From JBHEKP01 sp041859375 (GTDB taxonomy: Bacteria; Hydrogenedentota; Hydrogenedentia; Hydrogenedentales; CAITNO01): DNA of 29,111 nt. Positions within the stretch are counted from its first letter, which is position 1. Each line of letters starts with the position of its first letter. The notes beneath the pieces are model-generated. The model was not told where the DNA came from and made no database searches. It saw only the letters and a program-made list of their open reading frames with translations. The position numbers and the translations under genes were made by a program. Shown here piece by piece: positions 15,612 through 22,412 of the stretch. Where the stretch lies: NCBI GenBank assembly GCA_041859375.1, contig JBHEKP010000102.1, forward strand, positions 1 to 29,111. The letters are read 5' to 3'.

Positions 15612-16511
15612 ATGCACCGTCCGAACCAAACACGGTTCCGGCGGCTCCGCGGACGGTCCGGCGCCGCGGGGCCCGGTCCGGAAAACCGCACCGCGCGGGA
15701 GGCGGGCTTCTCGCTTCTTGAGCTGTGCGTGGTGCTGGTGATCGTGGGCGTGATCGCCGCCATCGCCGCGCCCCAGCTGCTCCCGCTGATCGCCTTCTCC
15801 GAACTCGACGGCGAGGCGCGCCGCCTCGCCAACTTCGGCACGGCGGTCGTGGCCGAGGCGGCCCTGTTCAAGGAGCCCGTGCTGGTGCGCTTCGACCTGA
15901 AAACCCAGGAGTACTGGGCGGTCCACCTGGTCTACCCCGAGCCCGAGGCCGAGGGGGAGGGCGGCGGCCCGATGGACGACCAGATGGGCATGCTCCGGGA
16001 CTTCCAGAAGTCCAGCGGCATGTCCTCCTCCGACATGTCCAACCTGCTCGCCGCCAAGGGCCCCGCGGGCAACATGAACGCCGCGGCCATGCAGGGCCTC
16101 CCCGAGGGCTTTGACGCGGAGGCCGCCGACAGCCAGATGAACGACAAGTTCGGCCGCTTCGCCCGCGCCACGCTGGAGTCCCGCGCAAGGAACGTGAAGC
16201 ACGAGGAGGGCTTCCTGGACGAAATCGGGCCGCTCTTTGAAAAGGAATTCACCCTGGACGAGGACCAGCCCGTCGAGGAGGAGCTGGGCGGGGTGCTCGG
16301 CCGCCGGAAAATCCCCGAGGGCGTCCGCCTTGAGGCGGTGTCCATAGACGGCGGCAAGGGCAGGGGCGTCGTGGAGATTGAGGTCTCCCCCATCGGCCTG
16401 CCCAACATGGTCGGCTTCCACTTTGTCAACACGGACGGCGAGTACATGACGGTCTACTGGGACTCCCTCACCGGCAGGGGCGCGGCGCGGTCCGGCAGGA
16501 CGGACATATGA
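15612..16511 (+). CDS. gspH: Minor pseudopilin GspH, enlarged
   Basis: A 299-residue minor pseudopilin by position and prepilin motif: EAG32 then FSLLE with E37 at mature position 5, followed by a hydrophobic helix to about 60. The leader of 32 residues is long for the family. The periplasmic part is much larger than a usual GspH of about 170 residues. Residues about 110-230 form an extra, low-complexity, acidic and methionine-rich stretch (MDDQMGMLRD, GMSSSDMSNLL, GNMNAAAMQG). The C-terminal beta region (about 235-285) resembles GspH/FimT. GGAG (15601-15604) is 7 bases before the ATG. It overlaps gspI by four bases. The GspH call rests on order G-H-I-J-K plus motif. Confidence 0.8.
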   Translation: MHRPNQTRFRRLRGRSGAAGPGPENRTAREAGFSLLELCVVLVIVGVIAAIAAPQLLPLIAFSELDGEARRLANFGTAVVAEAALFKEPVLVRFDLKTQEYWAVHLVYPEPEAEGEGGGPMDDQMGMLRDFQKSSGMSSSDMSNLLAAKGPAGNMNAAAMQGLPEGFDAEAADSQMNDKFGRFARATLESRARNVKHEEGFLDEIGPLFEKEFTLDEDQPVEEELGGVLGRRKIPEGVRLEAVSIDGGKGRGVVEIEVSPIGLPNMVGFHFVNTDGEYMTVYWDSLTGRGAARSGRTDI

Positions 16512-17137
16512 GCGCCCGCCACCGTCGGCACGGGTTCACCCTCATGGAGGTGCTGGTGGCGCTGGCGCTGCTCAGCACGGCCCTGTTCATCCTCATGAAC
16601 GGCCACTACTCCGCCATGCGCCTCCACGCGGACAGCGCGACGGAGGCCGAGGAGCGGCAGCTCCTGGAGAGCGCCGTGTCCCGCGCGGAGGTGGCGGTGA
16701 TGCTGGGCACCCTTGGCGCGCAGGGCGACTTCGGCGCGAACCACCCCGACTACAGCTGGTCCTTCTCCGCCCAGATGGTGGGCCCCGACCAGCTTGTGCC
16801 GCTTTACCAGGTGACCGCGTCGCTCAACACGCCCGAGGGCGAGAAGAGCATGGACTTCTTCTATTTTTACACCGGCGCGTCGGAGGCCACCGGCGGCGGC
16901 GAACTGACGGGGGAAAGCTCCATCAAGCGCGGCGCGGCCTCCTCCGGCCTCGGCTCGCGCGACGGCATGCGCCAGATGGGCTCCGGTTCGGGGGGCGGAA
17001 ACAGCGTCCGCGGCCGGGGAAACAGCGGCTCGTCCAGGAACGGCGCCGCCTCGGGGAACTCCCAGCCGCGCTCCTCCTCCCGCTCCTCCTCCCGCTCGTC
17101 GCGGGGCACCCTCTTCAAGTCGGGGGGCGCGCCATGA
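16508..17137 (+). CDS. gspI: Minor pseudopilin GspI with Ser/Arg/Gly-rich tail
   Basis: A 209-residue pseudopilin. Nine leader residues end in G9, followed by FTLMEVLVALALL with E14 at mature position 5, the GspI pattern. In other systems I, J and K form the tip complex that starts the pseudopilus. Residues to about 122 cover the usual domain. From about 125 to 209 there is a serine, glycine and arginine-rich extension ending in SSSRSSSRSSRG and a short tail. At the DNA level the extension includes two exact 12-base copies of CGCTCCTCCTCC (17069-17092). It overlaps gspH and gspJ by ATGA on each side, so translation is coupled throughout. Confidence 0.85.
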   Translation: MSARHRRHGFTLMEVLVALALLSTALFILMNGHYSAMRLHADSATEAEERQLLESAVSRAEVAVMLGTLGAQGDFGANHPDYSWSFSAQMVGPDQLVPLYQVTASLNTPEGEKSMDFFYFYTGASEATGGGELTGESSIKRGAASSGLGSRDGMRQMGSGSGGGNSVRGRGNSGSSRNGAASGNSQPRSSSRSSSRSSRGTLFKSGGAP

Positions 17138-17946
17138 GCCGGAACGCCGCGCGGGGATTCACCCTTCTTGAGCTGCTCGTGGCCGTCACGGTGCTGACCG
17201 TGATTGTGGGGATTGTGGGCGCCACCTTCACCTCCGTGACGGACAGCATGGCGATTGCGCGGGACAGCGCCGACCGCCTGCTTTTCCGGCAGACGCTGCG
17301 TGAAAACCTGTCCCAGAACCTGGGCGCGTTTTACTGCGATTCGGCGTGCCTGCGCGCGGAGTACGCGCTGGCGGGCGGGAACGAGGACGGCAACCTCGGC
17401 CCGGCGGACACCCTGCGCTTCTGCACGTCCCTGCCCATGCCGGGGGCGCTTTCCCTGCCGGGGGTAAGCAAGTCGGTGGAGTACTCGCTCATCCCGGAAA
17501 ACGAGATAGACACCGACACGACCAGCTATCCCGGCGGCGACCCCGACCGGCCCGGCATGGCGCTGCTCATGGTGGAGCGGCCCGTGGCGGCCGACGAGGG
17601 GCTGGAGGGGGCCATCAGCGGCGCGGACAGCATCCCCGCGGTGCAGCGGGCCGTGCCCGCGGCCTCCCTTGACGTGCTGTACCTGGACGGCGACACCCAG
17701 GAATGGGTGGAGGAATGGGACTCCCTGTCGGAGCGGCGGCTGCCCTGGGCCGTCTGGGTGCGGGTGAATTTCCCCAGGAACGCCGACGATCCGCCGGCTG
17801 ACCCCGACTCGCCGGACCTGGAGGTGATGGCGCCCCTCATGATGGGCGCGGGCACCGAGGGCCCCTTCATTGACTTCAACCGCGCGCGGCCCGGCGCCGA
17901 CGAAATGATGGAGGAGGGCAATGCGGCCCCGCAGGCAACGGAATAA
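17134..17946 (+). CDS. gspJ: Minor pseudopilin GspJ
   Basis: A 270-residue pseudopilin with leader MSRNAARG, cleavage after G8 and FTLLELLVAVTVLTVIVG with E13 at mature position 5, the usual GspJ start. The helix is followed by a large beta-rich periplasmic domain, including a cysteine pair (FYCDSACLR) and an ALLMVERPV strand. An acidic C-terminus follows. It shares four bases with gspI at its start, and its last 26 bases overlap the start of gspK. GspJ joins GspI and GspK at the pseudopilus tip. Length is somewhat above typical, but domain order is normal. Confidence 0.87.
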   Translation: MSRNAARGFTLLELLVAVTVLTVIVGIVGATFTSVTDSMAIARDSADRLLFRQTLRENLSQNLGAFYCDSACLRAEYALAGGNEDGNLGPADTLRFCTSLPMPGALSLPGVSKSVEYSLIPENEIDTDTTSYPGGDPDRPGMALLMVERPVAADEGLEGAISGADSIPAVQRAVPAASLDVLYLDGDTQEWVEEWDSLSERRLPWAVWVRVNFPRNADDPPADPDSPDLEVMAPLMMGAGTEGPFIDFNRARPGADEMMEEGNAAPQATE

Positions 17947-19261
17947 CCCCCCGGCGCGCGGCGGCCGCGAGGGCGTCGCGTTGATGCTGGCGCTGGTCTT
18001 CATCGCGCTGCTGTCCGTGCTGGTGTTCGGGTTCATGTACGAGATGGAGGTTTCCGCCTCCCTCGCGGCGAACCACGGCGCGGACTTCCAGGCCATGCTC
18101 GCCGCGAAGTCGGCGGTGGCCAACGGCATTTCCCTGCTCGCGGACGACCTGCTGGCGGCGGAGATGGACGGCGAGCCGCCCTACGACAGCATGCTCGACG
18201 CCTCCCAGTGGGCGGTGGGGCTGCCCTTCGAGCCGCTCAACGAGGCGATGATGCGCACCTCCGTCAGCGACGAGTACGGCAAGATCAACCTGAACGCGCT
18301 GGTGCGGCTCCAGAACGGGCAGCCGGTGCGCAACGAGGAGCTGATCAACGCGCTGCGCGACTTTTTCAGCCTCCGCAGCGACTCGGACCGCGATCCCGTG
18401 GACGCGATCATTGACTGGGTGGACTACGAGGACATGGACTCGGAGGAGCCGGAGGGCGCGGAAAACGACTATTACCTGGGCCTGGAAAACCCCTACGCCT
18501 GCAAGAACGGGCCCATGGACTCCATCGAGGAGCTGCTGCTCATCAAGGGCATCACGCCGGAGCTTTACTTCGGCAACCCCGAGGAGGAGCAGCTTCCGCT
18601 GTCGGAGTACCTCACGGTCAACGGCGACCCCCAGGGCCGGGTCAACGTGAACACCGCGCCCGAGGCGGTGATTGCCTGCATCATCGGCGGCTTCACCGGC
18701 AACCAGGACTCGGCGCTGGCCCGGCAGATTTACGACGAGGCGCGGCTTCAGCCCTACGAGGACCTGAGCCGCCTTTCCGGGTTCATCTCCCCGTCCCTGC
18801 CCGGCCAGACCGGAAGCGGCCGGCCCGGGGCCGCCACCGGCGGCGCGGGCGCGGCGGGCGCGGCCCGGAACGCGCAGAAGCAGCTTTCGGGGGGAATCCT
18901 GAACCCCGGAAACAAGCCCGCAACGCCCGCGCCGGGAACGCCGGCCGGCCCGCCCGCCAGGGGCAAAAGGCCGCGCCTGGGGCCGAACGGGCAGCCCCTG
19001 AACGCGCGGCAGGAGGAGGAGCTGCGCCGCCAGGAGACGATGCAGGGCATGTTCCGGGTGAACAGCAACGTGTTCCGGATTTACGGGGACGGCATGGTGG
19101 ACCAGGTGCTGGTGCGCATCGAGGCCTATGTGTGGCGCGCGCCCCTGGACTTGAACGAACTGGAGACGATGGCGTCGAACCTGGGCGGCTCCCTCAGCCA
19201 GGAGGAGGGGGTGGTCCCCCGGGAGCCGTTCCGCATCATAGACTGGAAGGTGATACGCTGA
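17921..19261 (+). CDS. gspK: Minor pseudopilin GspK
   Basis: A 446-residue pseudopilin that caps the tip. The prepilin-like start has a basic leader ending REG18, then VALMLALVFIALL. Position 5 of the mature form is Leu (L23), not Glu, which is characteristic of GspK. The large alpha domain has repeated helix-hairpin-helix type blocks: INLNALVRL, DAIIDWVDYEDMD, YYLGLENPYACKNGPMDSIE, and VNVNTAPEAVIACII. Residues about 290-365 are an extra proline/glycine-rich insert. The start lies within gspJ, with GGAGG just before the ATG. An 89-base gap then separates it from gspL. Confidence 0.92.
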   Translation: MRPRRQRNNPPARGGREGVALMLALVFIALLSVLVFGFMYEMEVSASLAANHGADFQAMLAAKSAVANGISLLADDLLAAEMDGEPPYDSMLDASQWAVGLPFEPLNEAMMRTSVSDEYGKINLNALVRLQNGQPVRNEELINALRDFFSLRSDSDRDPVDAIIDWVDYEDMDSEEPEGAENDYYLGLENPYACKNGPMDSIEELLLIKGITPELYFGNPEEEQLPLSEYLTVNGDPQGRVNVNTAPEAVIACIIGGFTGNQDSALARQIYDEARLQPYEDLSRLSGFISPSLPGQTGSGRPGAATGGAGAAGAARNAQKQLSGGILNPGNKPATPAPGTPAGPPARGKRPRLGPNGQPLNARQEEELRRQETMQGMFRVNSNVFRIYGDGMVDQVLVRIEAYVWRAPLDLNELETMASNLGGSLSQEEGVVPREPFRIIDWKVIR

Positions 19262-19350
19262 TTCGGCTATGTTGGGCGTCCGCGGACGGGCGGGCGCGGC
19301 GCATGCCCGGCGCGGCGGCGGCGGAAAGAACCGCCAAAGGAGTGTGAGCG

Positions 19351-20808
19351 ATGGCATTTGGCGCAAAAGTGGCGGCAATCGAATTTGCCGGCGACGAGGT
19401 GCGGGTGGTGGCGGCCAAGACAGGCCGCCGCCGGCCCGGGCTGATCGAGGCGCACGCCGCGACGGCCGTGTACGAGTCGCCGGACCAGCGCGGGGCCGCG
19501 CTGGCAGGCGCGCTGGAGGCGGCGTTGGAGAAGCTGCGGTGCCGCCCCACGGCGTACGTGCTGTGCGTGGACGGCGCGCGCGCCACGGTGCGCTCGCTGA
19601 CCGTGCCCTTCCGGGGCCGGGGCCGCGTGGCCAAGGCGGTGCCGGTGGAGCTGGAGTCCCATCTTCCCTTCCCGATAGACGAGCTGCTGCTTGACTACTG
19701 CGCGGTCGCCGAGATCGGCGGGGAGACCGAGGTGCTCACGGTGGGCATGCGCCGCAAGCACGTGGAGGAGCAGCTGGAGCTGCTCGCCGGGGCGGGCATC
19801 ACCCCGGAGGCGGTGAACGTGGACACGGCGGGGCTCACCGCGCTCTGGCGCGCGGGCCGCAAGCCGTCCAGGGGGCTGGAGGCGGTGCTGCACGTCCGGA
19901 CGGACGGTTCGGCCCTCGCCGTCACCCACCAGCGGACCATGGCCTTCTTCCGCCACATCCCGCTCGGCCTGGACGTGCTGCGGAACGAGCCGGAGCGCTT
20001 CGGCCGGGAGGTGCAGAACACGCTCAGGGCCTTCATGGCCCAGTGGCGCGGCGAGGGCGAGCTCGGGCGCATCGCCGTCACCGGCGTGGCGGCGAACGAG
20101 GACCTTTCCGCGTTCAGCCGCGCGGCGGGCGTGGCCGCCGATCCGGAATTCCTGCTGGCCGCCTCCAGGGGCGGCGCGGCGGTGGCGCGGCGCGACGGCG
20201 ACGGGGCGCTCGGCAACCGCTGGGAGGCCGCGCTGGGCGTGGCCATGGGCGCGTCGGGGGCGGACTTCTCCTTCGACCTGCTCGCCGCGGAGCGCAAATG
20301 GGAGGACGCGGCCGGCGGCCTGGTGCCGCACCTGCTGTTCTCGGCATGCCTGGGCCTGCTGCTGGTGCTGGGCTGGGGCTTCATGTACCATCAGGCGGCG
20401 GCGCGCAACAACGGGATTGCGGCGGAACTGGGCGCGCAAACCGGGCAGCTCAAGACCGAAATTGAGGCCATGGCCCTGGAGGGCCTGGGCGAGGACATGG
20501 ACGTCACCGCCTTCGGCGACCCGACGCTGCTGGACGTGCTGAAGGACATCAGCGCGCGCATGCCCGAGTCGCTGGTGACCGTGCTGGAAATCAAGGTGGC
20601 CCCCTCCGGCGCGCGCGGCCCGTGGATCACCATCACCGGTGAAACCGCCAGCGCGGCGCAGTTTAACACGGTCTTCGAGGAGCTGAAAAAGTCCGCGCTG
20701 TTCAAGGTGGCCGACGACACCAGCATCCGGCTGCAGGGCGAGAAAACCACATTCCGGGTGCGCGCGTTCCGGCCCGACCAGGAGATTTCAGATGAAGCGG
20801 CGTCTTGA
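19351..20808 (+). CDS. gspL: Type II secretion protein GspL (PilM/PilN-like)
   Basis: A 485-residue bitopic protein that anchors the GspE ATPase to the membrane. Residues about 1-300 form a PilM-like actin-fold cytoplasmic domain (AKVAAIEFAGDEVRVV; VPVELESHLPFPIDELLLDY, a hallmark of PilM/GspL). One membrane segment follows (about 325-346), then a coiled region and a PilN/GspL periplasmic ferredoxin-like domain (about 385-475). AAAGGAG is 8 bases before the ATG. The 89-base gap after gspK contains a small hairpin, GGCGG (19320-19324) with CCGCC (19331-19335), just before this ribosome site. It overlaps gspM by 17 bases. The split PilM-PilN naming used in pilus systems could also apply, but operon position favours GspL. 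Confidence 0.87.
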   Translation: MAFGAKVAAIEFAGDEVRVVAAKTGRRRPGLIEAHAATAVYESPDQRGAALAGALEAALEKLRCRPTAYVLCVDGARATVRSLTVPFRGRGRVAKAVPVELESHLPFPIDELLLDYCAVAEIGGETEVLTVGMRRKHVEEQLELLAGAGITPEAVNVDTAGLTALWRAGRKPSRGLEAVLHVRTDGSALAVTHQRTMAFFRHIPLGLDVLRNEPERFGREVQNTLRAFMAQWRGEGELGRIAVTGVAANEDLSAFSRAAGVAADPEFLLAASRGGAAVARRDGDGALGNRWEAALGVAMGASGADFSFDLLAAERKWEDAAGGLVPHLLFSACLGLLLVLGWGFMYHQAAARNNGIAAELGAQTGQLKTEIEAMALEGLGEDMDVTAFGDPTLLDVLKDISARMPESLVTVLEIKVAPSGARGPWITITGETASAAQFNTVFEELKKSALFKVADDTSIRLQGEKTTFRVRAFRPDQEISDEAAS

Positions 20809-21313
20809 CAAAAAAGGGCAGATCGGCCTTTCAATCGGCATCCTCGCGGTCACCGTGGTCGTCATGGCCGCGCTGTACATCCCGGCGGGCCCGCGCAAGG
20901 CCTGGCTCGCCTCGGAGTCGGCCGTGGAGGACGCGAAGACGGAGCTCCAGATGCAGCAGCTCGCAAAAATGGACCAGGCGGAGCGGCTGGGCAAGCAGAA
21001 ACTGCTCATGGAGCGGCTGGACAAGCGCGCGAAGGACTTCTCCCTCTTCACGTTCATGGACAACCTGCTCAACACCAGCGGCCTGCGCAACCGCGCCCAG
21101 CTTGAGCAGTTCAAGCCGCGCAGCGGCTCCGCGCGCCAGCCCATGGTGCAGCTGCGCCTCCAGGGCGTGGCCTTCAAGGAGCTGGTGGGGCTGCTGCACA
21201 GCGTCTATTCAGGCGGCAACCTCGTGGCGGTGTACAAGATGGACACGCTCCGCGCCGCCGCCACAGAAAAGGGCCTGGACTGCGACATCACCCTGATGAC
21301 CATCACGCAGTGA
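20792..21313 (+). CDS. gspM: Type II secretion protein GspM (PilO-like)
   Basis: A 173-residue bitopic protein. It has a short basic cytoplasmic end, one membrane segment (about 11-31), a coiled-coil stretch (about 40-85, rich in Q, K, E and L) and a C-terminal ferredoxin-like domain (about 110-173) with MVQLRLQGVAFKELVGLLHS. GspM binds GspL and GspC and stabilises the inner-membrane platform. AGGAG lies before the ATG, inside gspL. It ends the gsp run; gspN and gspO do not follow. Sequence is poorly conserved in this family, so the name relies on architecture and its place after gspL. Confidence 0.8.
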   Translation: MKRRLDKKGQIGLSIGILAVTVVVMAALYIPAGPRKAWLASESAVEDAKTELQMQQLAKMDQAERLGKQKLLMERLDKRAKDFSLFTFMDNLLNTSGLRNRAQLEQFKPRSGSARQPMVQLRLQGVAFKELVGLLHSVYSGGNLVAVYKMDTLRAAATEKGLDCDITLMTITQ

Positions 21314-21365
21314 AACGAAACGTTGCGTATGCCATAGTTGGTTTCATAACAAATGAGGTGAGTGC

Positions 21366-22409
21366 ATGGACGTCCTTTCGGCGGCAATTGAAGTGCTTAA
21401 AAGAGCCGAAAAACCTTTGCATGCAAAGGAAATCACAGAATTGATGATTGCCGGGGGGCTTTGGACAACGAAAGGCAAGACCCCGGACGCAACGGTTGGC
21501 GCGCGGATCTACTGCGACATTAGAGATAATGGAAACAAATCACCCTTTGTAAAAGTGGGACCGCAAACTTTTGACCTTCGGAATAGGGACGGCAAACAGC
21601 AAGACAATGAAAGTGCCGTCACCAAAAAAGCAACGCCAGCAAAAAAAACTTCCTGCGAAAAGAGCCTCTCATTCACCGACTGTGCCCAGAAGGTGCTTCT
21701 GGCACATGGCTCCAAAAAACCCATGCATTACAAGGATGTCACCAAAATAGCCATTGACAAGGGCTGGCTGGTCACAGGAGGCAAGACCCCAGAGGCTTCA
21801 ATGTATGCCCAGATTATCACCGAGATAAAGCGGTACCAAAAACGCGGACAGCGTCCCCGCTTTGTTCAACATGGCCGCGGTTATGTCGGTCTGAGCCAAT
21901 GGATGGGACAGGGTTTGGCTTTTCAAATAGAACAGCACAACCTTCATGTCCGCAAATCCCTGCATGAGCGCCTGCTGGCGATGAAACCCGTGGAATTTGA
22001 GGAGCTTATTTCACAGTTGCTGCCTGAAATGGGCTTTGAGATGGTCGAGGTCACAAAACTCAGCGGGGATGGCGGCATTGATGTCCGCGGAACCCTTGTT
22101 GTGGGTGATGTGATTCGCATCAAAATGGCGGTTCAAGTCAAGAAATGGAAACAGAAGAACAACATACAGGCTCCTGTCGTACAACAGGTTCGTGGCAGTT
22201 TGGGCGCCCATGAGCAGGGGTTGATTATAACCACCAGTGATTTTAGTTCCGGGGCCGTGAAGGAAGCCGCCCAGGCGGACAAAACACCCATTGCGCTTAT
22301 GAACGGCGAACAGCTTGTAATGCTGCTCATGGAACACGGGATTGGTGTGTTGCGGTCTACTCCGGATTTGTTTGAAATAGACGAAGAGTTTGGAAAAAAA
22401 GTTCTTTAG
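21366..22409 (+). CDS. Mrr-family restriction endonuclease with two HARE-HTH domains
   Basis: A 347-residue cytoplasmic protein. Two N-terminal HARE-HTH winged-helix domains can be seen. Residues 1-75 contain LKRAEKPLHAKEITELMIAGGLWTT and TPDATVGARIYCDI. Residues 100-178 contain LAHGSKKPMHYKDVTKIAIDKGW and TPEASMYAQIITEI. A Mrr-type PD-(D/E)xK nuclease follows (about 200-325), with FEELISQLLPEMGF, GDGGIDVRG (D239) and the QxK version of the catalytic pair (Q257, K259 in VQVKKW). Mrr enzymes are type IV restriction nucleases that cut modified DNA; the modification recognised here is unknown. GAGGTG is 5 bases before the ATG. It is AT-richer than gspM and the gene after it, suggesting separate acquisition. 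It ends 3 bases from the stop of the convergent gene. Confidence 0.88.
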   Translation: MDVLSAAIEVLKRAEKPLHAKEITELMIAGGLWTTKGKTPDATVGARIYCDIRDNGNKSPFVKVGPQTFDLRNRDGKQQDNESAVTKKATPAKKTSCEKSLSFTDCAQKVLLAHGSKKPMHYKDVTKIAIDKGWLVTGGKTPEASMYAQIITEIKRYQKRGQRPRFVQHGRGYVGLSQWMGQGLAFQIEQHNLHVRKSLHERLLAMKPVEFEELISQLLPEMGFEMVEVTKLSGDGGIDVRGTLVVGDVIRIKMAVQVKKWKQKNNIQAPVVQQVRGSLGAHEQGLIITTSDFSSGAVKEAAQADKTPIALMNGEQLVMLLMEHGIGVLRSTPDLFEIDEEFGKKVL

Positions 22410-22412
22410 ATT

